A stretch of 64,000 bases of DNA from UBA7359 sp038142205 (GTDB taxonomy: Bacteria; Pseudomonadota; Gammaproteobacteria; Eutrophobiales; Eutrophobiaceae), in the NCBI GenBank assembly GCA_038142205.1, contig JAYQJO010000001.1:1240001-1304000 (forward strand). The letters are read 5' to 3'. Positions 49,770 to 59,607 of the stretch are shown piece by piece. The position numbers and the translations under genes were made by a program. The notes beneath the pieces were generated by a model that saw only the letters and a program-made list of their open reading frames with translations, had not been told where the DNA came from and did no database searches. Position 1 is the first letter of the stretch; each line of letters opens with the position of its first letter.

Positions 49770-51670
49770 TTACTTTGAACTTGGCAATCCTTCAGCATTA
49801 AAGAATGTCTGACACCATTGGTCAAAATATATTAGCGACCATATAAGAAGTCTACGATTCTTTTTCCCCGATAGATGTTCATTAACTAGTGAGTGGACAC
49901 ACTTTTTATCTAAATAATCGTATATCATACTATTATTTGAATAGAGTCTGTCTTTAACAAACTCTATGCTTTCTCCTCTGAACCATGATGCATCTGGAGC
50001 GGAAAACCCTTGTTTCTTACTCTCAGTTATGTCTTTTGGAACATAACGGTTAAGCACATTGCGCAATAAAAGTTTTCCATCATTCGTTTTTTCATAATAT
50101 TTCTCGCGCTTAGGACCTAGATCATTTTCATTTATACGCATCACTTCAGTCATACTTTTCAATTTTTGATGTACAGGAACTGTTTGTGCAAAATCTACCA
50201 AGTCATTGTCTAGAAAAGGGAATCTAGTTTCAAGACCATGAGACATACCCAATTTATCTTCTACAATTAATAAACTGTGTAAGAAGGTCTTAGCTTCAAA
50301 GTATAAAGAATGATTAATATAATCTTCAGGTCTTTTCAATTGTTCAGCATGTTCACGAAATACATTTCGAAAAATATCTCTTGTCCACACATCTTTTACA
50401 TCACTCCATACAGGCTCAAATACTTTTCGAATATCTCTATTAGGAATTAATCGTTGCCAATATAAATAATAATTATCTATGTAGTGCTCAAAATCATTAT
50501 TATCTAGAGCTCGATAATATCTCCATGGGTACCCTCCAAAGAGTTCATCTCCTGCTGTGCCTGCAAGCACAACTTTACCAAATTTTGATGCTAATTTAGA
50601 CGCATAAAAATTAGGATAACTTTGTCCTACACGAGGTTCTTCTAAATGCCATACCATAGCAGATAAAGATCTTTCAAGATCTCCAGCTTTAAGAACCATC
50701 TCATAATGTTCAGTTCCAAACAAATAGGACATTCTTTCTGCCGACTCTCTTTCATCATATGCTAACTCAAGACCTGAGGCGGAACTTAAATCAAAACCCA
50801 CAGTAAATGTCAGTAAATTATTAATATTTTTTGATGCAATTGCCGTTATTGAACCCGAATCCAAGCCTCCACTTAAATAACTCGACACAGGAACATCACT
50901 AACGAGCTGTCTTTTTACTGCTTGCTAAAAAAGATAAAGAAATTTTTCTTCATATTGATTTTGATTCAAACATTTATTTGGCTCAGAAAAATTATAATCC
51001 CAAAATTGTTGTAATTTAAATTCCTTATCTCTGGCGCCAAGAATCATGAAGCTTCCTGCAGGTATGAGTTGGACATTATCAAATAATGTAGAACTTGAGA
51101 AAAAGTTTTGAAAAGTAAAATATTCTAACAATCCTTTTTTATTTATATTTGGTTTATAAACACCACTTCCTAAAAAGGACTTAATCTCTGACGCAAATAA
51201 AAAAGTATTATTTCCCTTATAATAATATAGTGGCTTTATTCCATATCGATCACGAGCAAGAATTAATTCTTTTTTTTGATTGTCCCAAATTGCAAAAGCA
51301 AACATACCATTGAATTTCGATAAAGCTTTAACACCCCATTCAATATATGAGTTCAATACAACTTCAGTATCTGATGATGAAGTGAAGACATGCCCTTTTT
51401 TTCAAGTTCATCTCTAAGTTCCCTAAAATTATACACTTCGCCATTATAACTTATGACATAACGATGATTACCTGATGACTTCATTGGTTGATGAGCTGCA
51501 GCTGTCAAATCCAGAATAGCCAATCGCCTGTGACCCATGCCAAAATCTCCGTTTACATATAGCCCTTCTCCATCAGGCCCTCTATGCGCAATTAAGTCGT
51601 TCATACGCTGCAGTGCTTTTTCAGACACTGGCTTACTGTCAAAATTTAATATACCGCAAATACCACACAT
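49770..51670 (-). CDS. asnB: Asparagine synthase-type glutamine amidotransferase, copy 4 (one frameshift, one in-frame stop)
   Basis: The N-terminal piece (51670, MCGICGILNF with Cys2, HRGPDGEGLYV, NGEVYNF) breaks in the A7 run at 51396-51402. It resumes as KGHVFTSSSDTEVVLNSYIE through RDRYGIKPLYYY. A second interruption at 50925-50927 is a true in-frame TAG between YLYLF-like sequence and QAVKRQLVSDVPVSSYLSGG, not a frameshift, so the copy may be inactive. The synthetase half (SGGLDSGSITAIAS) is otherwise complete. Copy 4 is the most damaged of the four amidotransferases. It lies between two SDR genes. Confidence 0.75.
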
Positions 51671-51711
51671 ATTTATTTATTTATTATAATAATAGAGAAT
51701 GAAACACTTAT

Positions 51712-52707
51712 TTAATTTCTTGAGTTTTTCCTGCTCTTATCAACTTTAGACATATGTGATTTACGCCAATCAATAAGTTCTTGCAGACCTTGAGCCAATT
51801 CTACTTCTGAAACAAAATTAATTTCTTTTTTTGCTTTTTTCGGACAACCAATACGATTTCGGACTAAAGTTGCTTCACTGCGAGGGGCATACTGAATTGC
51901 TTTATTACAGCCAACCAACTCAATTAACATTTCAGCTAGCTCTTTTAACGAGGTACGTCTACCTGTTCCAACATTATAGTAACTTGCTGTTGAATCAGAT
52001 TTCATTGCACAAATATTTGCGCGGGCACAGTCTTTCACTGCTACGAAATCAAAAGCTTCTGAGCCATCACCTAAAACAGTTGGTCCTTCGCCTTGGTCAA
52101 TTGCATCAAGCATTTTCATAATCACTGCTATGTATGCGCCATGATAATCTTGTCGAGGACCATAAACATTCATATATCGTAAACCTACTTGGTTAAGACC
52201 ATAACGGTGAGTAAAAGCTGTAGCCATTGCCTCACCAGCAATTTTTGTTGCGCCGTAAAAATTTTTATTATTGAATTGATGTTCTTCTGTCATTGGTTCT
52301 TCAAGAGCATCTCCATAAACAGATGCTGATGATGACCAGACAAGGCGATCTATATTATTATTAACACAAGCTTCTAGTACATTAAACATTCCTTCAACAT
52401 TTACTTTAAATGCTGAACGCGGAAACTCATGGCATTGTAATAACCATAAAGCAGCAAAATGAAAAACTGCATCGCACTCCTTAACGGCCGCATTAAGTAT
52501 ATCTAAATGACAAATATCTCCTCCAATATCGAATACTTTTACTCGGGGATCTTTAAGCGCATCTTCAATATTTTCTACAGAACCACGTACAAAATTATCA
52601 TAAATAATAATTTCTTTTACATCTTCATTTATTAATTCATCAGCAACATGAGAACCTATAAGGCCGGCCCCTCCAATCAATAATATTTTTTTATTTCGTA
52701 TATCCAT
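51712..52707 (-). CDS. NAD-dependent UDP-sugar 4-epimerase/dehydratase (extended SDR)
   Basis: The 331-residue product has the Rossmann motif ILLIGGAGLIGSHVADELI (near 9-27) and the catalytic SSSASVYGDALEEP and NFYGATKIAGE, giving the Ser/Tyr-x-x-x-Lys triad with an additional Tyr in place of the usual. GLRYMNVYGPRQDYHGAY is the extended SDR sugar-binding loop. It resembles WbpP/GalE-like epimerases or dTDP/GDP-sugar SDRs. The gene is 13 bases from wbpE, so it may act on the same diamino-uronate or supply another nucleotide sugar. Confidence 0.8.
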   Translation of the reverse strand: MDIRNKKILLIGGAGLIGSHVADELINEDVKEIIIYDNFVRGSVENIEDALKDPRVKVFDIGGDICHLDILNAAVKECDAVFHFAALWLLQCHEFPRSAFKVNVEGMFNVLEACVNNNIDRLVWSSSASVYGDALEEPMTEEHQFNNKNFYGATKIAGEAMATAFTHRYGLNQVGLRYMNVYGPRQDYHGAYIAVIMKMLDAIDQGEGPTVLGDGSEAFDFVAVKDCARANICAMKSDSTASYYNVGTGRRTSLKELAEMLIELVGCNKAIQYAPRSEATLVRNRIGCPKKAKKEINFVSEVELAQGLQELIDWRKSHMSKVDKSRKNSRN

Positions 52708-52720
52708 TTTATTTAATCAC

Positions 52721-53820
52721 TCACTCTGAAATAGCTTTTTTTATATAACTACATATTTTAACTTGTTCTCTTTCCAGCAAATATGGATGCATAGGTAAAC
52801 TAATAACCCTTGATGCTACTTTTTCTGAATAAAAAAGATCTTGGTGATGATTATTCAACTTAAATGCAGGCTGCTTATGCAAAGGCATTGGATAATGAAC
52901 AGCAACAGGAATATTATTGTTAGACAAATATTTTTAAGGGTATCTCTGTCATCAACCGCAATAGTATATTGAGCATATACACTCGTATTATATTTTCGTA
53001 TAACAGGTGTTAAATTGCCTATATCTTTTTTTTGAAAAAACTCAGAATATTTATTAGCAACTTTATTTCTTGCTTTTATTTCTTCCGGAAATATTTCCAG
53101 TTTTTTCAATAGAATAGCTGCTTGAATAGTATCCATTCGACCATTAATTCCTATTCTGGGATGATAGTATCGGCTTTCTTGTCCATGTACTCTAATTTCC
53201 CTCATGCTTTTTGCCAGACTTTCATCTTCAGTAAAACATGCGCCTCCATCGCCATAGCAGCCTAGTGGCTTTGATGGAAAAAAACTTGTGCAACCTATAG
53301 TTGTCAATGAACATGATTTTCTTCCCTTGTATGTAGCGCCTAAACTTTGTGCTGCATCTTCTATAACTGGAATTTCATGCTGAGCAGCAATTTCATTTAT
53401 TTCATCGAAATCAGCACACTGACCATATAGACTAACAGCGATTATCAATCGTGTTTTTGAAGTAATAACATTCTTAATGCTTTCAACAGATATATTATAT
53501 GTGTCAGGTTCAATATCGACGAAAACAGGCGTCGCACCAAGAAGGCAAATAGTTTCTACTGTGGATATAAATGTAAATGGAGTAGTTATTATTTCATCGC
53601 CAGGCTTTATTTCCAAAGCCATCATTGCTATTAATAATGCATCTGTCCCACTAGATACAGCTATACAATGCTTAGAACCTGTAAATTCGGATAATTTGTT
53701 CTCAAGTTCAAAAACTTCCGGCCCCATGATGTATTGTCCATGCTTTAATACCTCATCAATACGGCTCTTAATTTTATCCTCAATATTTTTATATTGAGTT
53801 TTTAAATCAATAAACTGCAT
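52721..53820 (-). CDS. wbpE: DegT/DnrJ aminotransferase, WbpE-like (frameshifted)
   Basis: From 53820 the protein starts MQFIDLKTQYKNIEDKIKSR, as WbpE/WlbC enzymes do. It has PVIEDAAQSLGATYKG and TSFFPSKPLGCYGDGG, where the lysine is the PLP site. One added A in the run at 52931-52935 joins the C-terminal piece SNNNIPVAVHYPMPLHKQPA. The corrected length of about 366 matches the family. It would aminate the 3-keto group of the WbpB product. wbpD and wbpB follow with 2- and 10-base gaps, giving a clear wbpB-wbpD-wbpE block. Confidence 0.85.
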
Positions 53821-53822
53821 CT

Positions 53823-54407
53823 TTATTTAGCTAAAAAGCAAACTCCATTTTTTAAACAATAAATTTCCCCTGTGTGAGGACACACTGTTTCACCTTCTCC
53901 AGCAGGGTTTAAATCCAGTTTCTCTCCATACCGACTCATCCACCCAATATGTTTAGCAGGCACCCCAACAACCAATGCAAAATCAGGAACGTTTTCAGTA
54001 ACCACTGCACCGGCACCAATAAATGCATATTCACCAATAGTCACGCCACAAACAATCGTACAATTTGCACCTAAAGTTGCTCCCTTCTTTACTAAGGTAT
54101 CTTTATATTCGTCTTTACGTGAAATCAAAGATCTTGGATTATATACATTTGTAAATACCATACTTGGGCCACAAAAAACTCCATCTTCAAGTATAACATT
54201 GTCATATACAGAAACATTGTTCTGAATTTTCACATCACTTCCAATCGTTACTCTATTACCAACATACACATTTTGTCCTAAAGAACACCTTTTACCTATC
54301 GTTGCTCCCGTACTAACATGAGCCCAATGCCAGACTTTACTTTCATCACCTATTTTTGCACCTTCATCTATAATAGCTGTTTTGTGTATAAATACAGTCA
54401 TATTCAA
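53823..54407 (-). CDS. wbpD: UDP-2-acetamido-3-amino-uronate N-acetyltransferase, WbpD-like
   Basis: The 194-residue product is a left-handed beta-helix acetyltransferase (IHKTAIIDEGAKIGDESKVW, many hexapeptide repeats). It has TNVYNPRSLISRKDEY, a loop seen in WbpD, and a cysteine-containing C-terminus. Between wbpB and wbpE it most likely N-acetylates C3 of the diamino-uronate. It is intact and two bases from wbpE, so it is probably co-translated with it. Confidence 0.87.
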   Translation of the reverse strand: MNMTVFIHKTAIIDEGAKIGDESKVWHWAHVSTGATIGKRCSLGQNVYVGNRVTIGSDVKIQNNVSVYDNVILEDGVFCGPSMVFTNVYNPRSLISRKDEYKDTLVKKGATLGANCTIVCGVTIGEYAFIGAGAVVTENVPDFALVVGVPAKHIGWMSRYGEKLDLNPAGEGETVCPHTGEIYCLKNGVCFLAK

Positions 54408-54417
54408 ACTAGAAATC

Positions 54418-55482
54418 TCAATGTTCTAATGGTAGTGATATTCTGCGACCGTCTCGAGCAGAGGTATATATAGCAATCAATGTTTCTAAAGAACGCAATC
54501 CTTCTCGACCATTTATTTCTGGCGCATCTTCACCCTTAATCACGTTAATTATATTTTCATAATAAAGCGGGTGCCCAACACCATAAACAGAATCAACCTG
54601 ATAATTTGCATCTCTAATCTTTTTATCTTCATCTTTTTCATCAGAAAATTCCCAATGTTTAATTTCATTGACAGCGACGCCACCTACTTGCACTGTGCCT
54701 TTTTCCCCAAGTATTGTAATCGAGCCTTCCAGGTTTTTTGGATATGTAAGCATAGTGACATTTACTGACCCCAAAGCACCACACCTCCATTTAATATTAG
54801 CAACTCCTGTATCCTCAACTTCAATATTACGTTCCATAGTCGCTGTATAAGCATGAACACTTTCAATTGGTCCAATTAACCAGTCCAACAGATCGACATA
54901 ATGACTGGCTTGATTCATGAAAGCACCACCGTCAAACTCCCATGTTCCCCTCCACCTGGCTTGATCATAATATTCCTGAGGCCTAGTCCAAAAAACATTT
55001 ACATTGACCATATATATTCTGCCAAAACGCTTTTCTACAATAGCTTTTTTCAATAATTGCAATGTTGGATTTAATCTATTCTGTTTAACAACAAAAAGGT
55101 GCACACCTTCTTGATCACAAACACTAACCATTTCCTTACCATTTTTAAGTCGCGTCGCCATAGGCTTTTCTGTAATAACATGACGCCCATTTTTTGCAAT
55201 TAAAATAGTTTGCTCAGGATGCAGTCCACTTGGAGTACATAATACAAATACATCTGCATTTGAGTTTTTTAATGTTTCTTCAAGGCTACTATAGCCCTTA
55301 ACATTAATTTCTTTTTTAACTTCACTTAATACTTGGCTGTCAATATCACATACAGCAACTAACTCAGCATTCCTCTTATGTTCTTCAATGGCCATAAAAT
55401 GTTTTCTTGCTATTCTGCCGCAGCCAATAACAGCAAATTTTATTTTTCTACTAGTAATTTTTTTAAGAATTTTATTCACCAT
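54418..55482 (-). CDS. wbpB: UDP-N-acetylglucosaminuronate 3-dehydrogenase, WbpB-like (Gfo/Idh/MocA)
   Basis: The 354-residue Gfo/Idh/MocA enzyme has FAVIGCGRIARKHFMAIEEH (near 16-35), the EKP motif (HVITEKPMATRLKNG) and QASHYVDLLDWLIGP near the C-terminal half. This is the WbpB/WlbA arrangement. It oxidises C3 of UDP-GlcNAc-uronate, made by the WbpA-like dehydrogenase at 63323-64000 in the adjacent operon. It follows the VTC gene by about 55 bp. Confidence 0.87.
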   Translation of the reverse strand: MVNKILKKITSRKIKFAVIGCGRIARKHFMAIEEHKRNAELVAVCDIDSQVLSEVKKEINVKGYSSLEETLKNSNADVFVLCTPSGLHPEQTILIAKNGRHVITEKPMATRLKNGKEMVSVCDQEGVHLFVVKQNRLNPTLQLLKKAIVEKRFGRIYMVNVNVFWTRPQEYYDQARWRGTWEFDGGAFMNQASHYVDLLDWLIGPIESVHAYTATMERNIEVEDTGVANIKWRCGALGSVNVTMLTYPKNLEGSITILGEKGTVQVGGVAVNEIKHWEFSDEKDEDKKIRDANYQVDSVYGVGHPLYYENIINVIKGEDAPEINGREGLRSLETLIAIYTSARDGRRISLPLEH

Positions 55483-55537
55483 AATTTATTCTCATAGTTG
55501 AGCGATTGATAATATTTTGAAATTTACTAAAAACAAA

Positions 55538-56233
55538 TTAAATATACTGAGCGATCCCTAACATACTTAGCCCTACTAAATATTTGGAATGCCTTTTGGG
55601 GGTAAGATCCAACGTTCTTATTAGATTAGCAACTTTATTTTTAAGCTCAACTGGAAACTTAAGTTCCATTACATACGATGAATACTCATAGGCACTAGTT
55701 TGTGATAATTTCAAATATGAGCCAGGATGGTAAAATTTTATTTCTTTATCAATAGTAATCCGTAAACCACTATATTCTTCCATATATTCACGCTTGTAGC
55801 TTACAAATAAAGAAGGGACATAATAGTCGTCAAATAACATCGTTGACGAAATATCATTCTTTTCAAGGTGATTTTTTATTTCAGGAAGGATATCTTTAAC
55901 TTTTATATTCAATAAATCATATTTTATAGATGGTATTGAATAAACCTTTTTATTTCCCAGCCTTCCATCACGATACTTTAATTCTAAATTCGGAATTCCA
56001 TCAGTATTTATTCCCTGTACACCGTACCACCTGAGGCGCATCTTACGTCTTTGAGAAACTCCTGCCAGATTATCCCGTACTGACTGAAAACTCACATCAT
56101 CAAAATACAAACTATTAACATAACGAGAGGGGAAAGCATTTCTTGTAGTAGTGTTACACATCCAAGAAAGAGATGATGCTAACTGTCGCTCATTTAAAAT
56201 AAACTTAAGTTCATATCTACCAGAATTTGTCAT
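55538..56233 (-). CDS. VTC-domain protein (polyphosphate polymerase type)
   Basis: The 231-residue protein consists of a single VTC beta-barrel domain. The charged tunnel residues are all present: RYELKFILNE, RRKMRLRWYG, NLELKYRDGR, FVSYKREYME, RITIDKEIKF and YVMELKFP. In eukaryotic Vtc4 these residues bind ATP and growing polyphosphate. Bacterial single-domain relatives are usually encoded with CotH-like and DUF4956 genes, as here: the start overlaps the end of the CotH-like gene by four bases. It may make polyphosphate, or transfer phosphate to a membrane or surface acceptor. Which one is not known. Confidence 0.82.
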   Translation of the reverse strand: MTNSGRYELKFILNERQLASSLSWMCNTTTRNAFPSRYVNSLYFDDVSFQSVRDNLAGVSQRRKMRLRWYGVQGINTDGIPNLELKYRDGRLGNKKVYSIPSIKYDLLNIKVKDILPEIKNHLEKNDISSTMLFDDYYVPSLFVSYKREYMEEYSGLRITIDKEIKFYHPGSYLKLSQTSAYEYSSYVMELKFPVELKNKVANLIRTLDLTPKRHSKYLVGLSMLGIAQYI

Positions 56234-58824
56234 TTTTTCATCACACTCTTTTGATACAAACTCTTTACATCTATTTTTTCAGATGCAATTTCTTTATTGT
56301 CAACAGTCATAAATGTACCATTTTGACTTATATAGTCATTGGCTTTCCCTTCAACTGTACAGTTTACTAACTTTAGAATTGGCGAATCAAAAATATCCTT
56401 TTTTATGTAGGTCATTGCCGCATGCAATTGATACGAATTTATAGTGACATTAGTTGCCATAGTTTGACTACCATCTTTAGAGGCAATGCCCACACCAACA
56501 TTCTTAATGAAGCTATTACTAACGTAAACTTCACTAGATTCTCCAACAGATACTCCTTTATCATGTACATTTTCAATTTTCACATTGTTAATTTGAACCT
56601 GACTACCAGAAAAATCTACTGCATCTCCTTTAATATTTGAAAAATTAGAATTTAGGATTTCTCCTGATGAAAAATCACTATCAAAACCATCAGATTTTGA
56701 TTCATTAATGGTAGTATTTTTTATTGTAAACTTAGAGCTGACAATATTGAGAGCATCTTCTGCTTGACTTCCTAATATCTCTACATTACTGAGAACAACA
56801 TCAGACTTATAAAATGTCACTCCGCTAGTTAACTTTAATAGATCATGCTCGGTCTCTGATGCTCCTTTAATAACAACATGCTCTAACACTGATGGATTCC
56901 TTGAATCAAGAACATAAAGTCCTTTCCATGACCTTTCTTTTGGTTTAAATTTAATTTTATTATTCACTTCACCCATAGCACGCAAAGATCCACCTTTGAT
57001 TATAATATAGGCGTTTTCAGAAAAATAAATATGGGCGCCTGCAGCAATAGTTAATGAACCATCAATAAGTAGAGGTTCATCTAAGTGCCACTCTCCTTCT
57101 TTAATTAACCAGTTATTATTTCCTTCATTTTTTAAAAAAGGATATGACGTTCTGGTCTCATTCAATATCGGGTTTGATATACCTTCTGTTAGATGAGTTG
57201 GAGTAATATGGTAAACACGTAGATTTCCTTTATATTCAGTTTCAACGCTCAGCCTTCCATCAAATATACCCTTAAATTCAGTATCAACAGATATCGGAGT
57301 ATAAGCATTAGGTTCGTAACCAGAAATTTCTATTGGTTTAAAATCTATTGCTTGATTATCTAGGAGAAGGTTTGAAACTTTTACTTTTTCAGGCAACAAA
57401 TTATATAAATCAATTACTCCATTATCAAAATGACGTGCATATATGTGTACGGGGAATTCATCGGCTTGACTTTCATCCGGCAACATATCAATTACAGTAC
57501 TATCATAAGATTTATTACTATCATCTTCTTGAGGTAAGAGATAAAAGTCTAGATTTGATCGAATTAATTTTAAGTTTTCTTTTACGACTGATGAATCTAC
57601 TACATTATCGAGTGGGAAATAACTTTGATAGTAATTTAAATCTTCATCGATATGAGAAATAACATCTGCTATAACATTAAAATTTTTATACAAATAATTT
57701 TTATATTTTTCAGTTATTACTATTTGTTTATATATATCTGATGTTAAACTATACCTTTTCTCTACACTCAGATCATTGAATGCGCCTTGGTCAGTAGTTA
57801 TCGGCTCAAGTTTTAAGGTATAAGGATTAAAATACTGTCTACTGTTACCTGGAGCAAGAGTATGCGTACTATTCCATATGATAGATAGAAACAGCGCTCT
57901 ACTATAACTATCTATATCATACAAACTAGAATCATCTTGAAGTAAACGTTGTTTAGCAATATAACTCATCCACTTTCTGTAAAGTTCTTGTTGCAGATAT
58001 TTTTTCCCACCATAAACATTTTGATTTAAAACCACATCTGACAATCTATAATCAGCATAAGGATTGTTTGACCCCATTCTATATGCCCATCGTTCTTCAT
58101 TCCCAAACCTTAAAATTAAAGCTTCCTTTCGTTTTTGTTTTTCAAGCATTTCTTTAGACATATGTTCTTCAATATTCATTATCCCCCAGCTTGCACCATT
58201 CATAAATATTTTTGCATAGGTATGATCAGGCGCCAGATTACCTGCTCGCCTTATTAAAGACTGAAACACTTGATCATATGGATGTTGTCTAGCACTTGGC
58301 TTATGTACAGAAAACTTTTTATAACCTAGTAATGTATTCTTTCCTTTTAGTGATATGCGCAAACTCATTCTATATTTACTGCGCCAATGCTGTGCAAGGT
58401 CACCTTTTAACCTTATATTTGCTTTGTAATTCTTACCTTTATATCGAATTCGTCCTTTTACATCTGATGGTGAAACAAGAATTTCTCGAGATATTGCTTC
58501 TTTCTTATCTTGTAATATTTTTTGATAATCTAAAAACTTTAAATCTAAATCTATTCGATCTAGAACAGGTCTATCTGGATAGCCTTTAATATTTGATAAA
58601 AGTATACTTGGTGAATTTATTAAAATTTTTAACAAAAGCTCATATGATTTCCCATTAAAGTCTGAAGGTGCAGAATAACCTAAGTCATAACTCATGATTT
58701 TATCGAAAAAAGAAAAGTATCGATAACGTGGATGGACATTAAAGATCGTGAGAATTGACAGTATTAAAACTATTGTCAAAACTAGAATGGGTTTCAAACC
58801 CATTTTATGTAATTTAAAAATCAA
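56230..58824 (-). CDS. CotH-like kinase with C-terminal parallel beta-helix
   Basis: The 864-residue protein has an N-terminal membrane anchor (near 12-30). A CotH-type kinase domain lies around residues 115-400: RLKGDLAQHWRSKYRMSLRI, KFSVHKPSARQHPYDQVFQS, ASWGIMNIEEHMSKEML, and EPITTDQGAFND at the metal site. Residues about 590-830 form a right-handed parallel beta-helix of the kind that binds polysaccharide. CotH kinases phosphorylate secreted proteins using ATP. The anchor places the catalytic part outside the cytosol. The fusion with a carbohydrate-type helix, and the coupling with VTC and DUF4956, suggest a phosphate-bearing modification of surface glycan or protein. The target is unknown. 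Confidence 0.8.
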   Translation of the reverse strand: MIFKLHKMGLKPILVLTIVLILSILTIFNVHPRYRYFSFFDKIMSYDLGYSAPSDFNGKSYELLLKILINSPSILLSNIKGYPDRPVLDRIDLDLKFLDYQKILQDKKEAISREILVSPSDVKGRIRYKGKNYKANIRLKGDLAQHWRSKYRMSLRISLKGKNTLLGYKKFSVHKPSARQHPYDQVFQSLIRRAGNLAPDHTYAKIFMNGASWGIMNIEEHMSKEMLEKQKRKEALILRFGNEERWAYRMGSNNPYADYRLSDVVLNQNVYGGKKYLQQELYRKWMSYIAKQRLLQDDSSLYDIDSYSRALFLSIIWNSTHTLAPGNSRQYFNPYTLKLEPITTDQGAFNDLSVEKRYSLTSDIYKQIVITEKYKNYLYKNFNVIADVISHIDEDLNYYQSYFPLDNVVDSSVVKENLKLIRSNLDFYLLPQEDDSNKSYDSTVIDMLPDESQADEFPVHIYARHFDNGVIDLYNLLPEKVKVSNLLLDNQAIDFKPIEISGYEPNAYTPISVDTEFKGIFDGRLSVETEYKGNLRVYHITPTHLTEGISNPILNETRTSYPFLKNEGNNNWLIKEGEWHLDEPLLIDGSLTIAAGAHIYFSENAYIIIKGGSLRAMGEVNNKIKFKPKERSWKGLYVLDSRNPSVLEHVVIKGASETEHDLLKLTSGVTFYKSDVVLSNVEILGSQAEDALNIVSSKFTIKNTTINESKSDGFDSDFSSGEILNSNFSNIKGDAVDFSGSQVQINNVKIENVHDKGVSVGESSEVYVSNSFIKNVGVGIASKDGSQTMATNVTINSYQLHAAMTYIKKDIFDSPILKLVNCTVEGKANDYISQNGTFMTVDNKEIASEKIDVKSLYQKSVMKK

Positions 58825-58848
58825 TTATTACTAAATCCTGACTAAATA

Positions 58849-59529
58849 TTACCAATTCGTTTTAGCTTCAAAGAACGTTAAATTCATATTTGGATCAAGG
58901 TTAGATATTTTTTCTATCAAACCATCCAAACTTGTGTTTTCAACTGGAGAAATAAGTAATACTGCCGTGCTTGCTGACTGACTATTTTCCAGCCTAACAA
59001 GACTTAAACTTTCTGCAAACCCATCAATTTCACTGATTAATTTATCTAGTGTTAAACTTTTTTCATTCCAATTAACAACCAAGTTATATTCAGTTTTCTT
59101 TTGTACTTTCAAATTTGAAAGCCAAAAATAAATGATCATTAGTGTACCTGTTGTTAATAATGTAGTTATTGCAACATAGCCAGCGCCATATCCTAAACCA
59201 AGTGATATAGCCATAAATAGATATACTAGCTCTTCAGGTTCTTTAATTGGTGTTCGAAATCTAACTATAGATAAGGCACCTACAAGACCTAATGACAATG
59301 CTAATGAAGACTTCACAACTATAATAACAGTGAATGTTACCGCAGAAAGCACGGGGATGATTGAGCCGATATGCATCTTGCCAGTAAGTGAAAAAGAACG
59401 GTGAATGTAAAATGCGCGGACCACGAAAGACATCAAGGCACATACAGTAAAATTAAACAATGTGACGACTAAATCTAACTCATTGGCATTTGTAGTTAAA
59501 AAATCACTTATCGATTGAATATCATTCAT
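58849..59529 (-). CDS. DUF4956 membrane protein
   Basis: The 226-residue protein has four membrane segments (about 20-42, 52-75, 78-100, 115-135) and a soluble C-terminal domain with a ferredoxin-like beta-alpha-beta pattern. LALSLGLVGALSIVRFRTPI, with its RFRTPIKEPEE loop, is the DUF4956 signature. The family has no assigned biochemical role, but it is repeatedly found with VTC and CotH genes. It is the first gene after the ops element. By position it is a good candidate for the membrane partner of the VTC enzyme. Confidence 0.82.
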   Translation of the reverse strand: MNDIQSISDFLTTNANELDLVVTLFNFTVCALMSFVVRAFYIHRSFSLTGKMHIGSIIPVLSAVTFTVIIVVKSSLALSLGLVGALSIVRFRTPIKEPEELVYLFMAISLGLGYGAGYVAITTLLTTGTLMIIYFWLSNLKVQKKTEYNLVVNWNEKSLTLDKLISEIDGFAESLSLVRLENSQSASTAVLLISPVENTSLDGLIEKISNLDPNMNLTFFEAKTNW

Positions 59530-59572
59530 AATAGACCTTCATAAAATGTTTTAAATTATAGGTATTTTAGGC

Positions 59573-59583
59573 ACGCTACCGCC
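59573..59583 (-). promoter_or_regulatory. ops element (RfaH recruitment site, JUMPStart)
   Basis: On the minus strand this is GGCGGTAGCGT, exactly the ops core that pauses RNA polymerase and recruits RfaH. It lies about 45 bases upstream of the DUF4956 start codon at the head of a 48-kb co-directional gene series. RfaH-type antitermination would let such a long operon be transcribed to its end. The match is perfect over the core. Confidence 0.88.
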
Positions 59584-59585
59584 CT

Positions 59586-59607
59586 ACAGTGTCACATATG
59601 ACACCGT
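59586..59607. promoter_or_regulatory. Inverted repeat next to the ops element
   Basis: The half-sites GTGTCA and TGACAC are separated by four bases, with flanking AC/GT continuing the symmetry over 22 bases. It lies directly upstream of ops in the transcribed direction. It may be an operator for an unknown regulator, or a hairpin in the leader RNA like the stem-loops often seen in JUMPStart regions. It does not match the GTTCA-type repeats at the regulator promoter. Confidence 0.6.

Noticed and set aside
52721..52927. Separate small gene after WbpE
   Set aside because: It is the C-terminus of WbpE, joined by one added A at 52931-52935.
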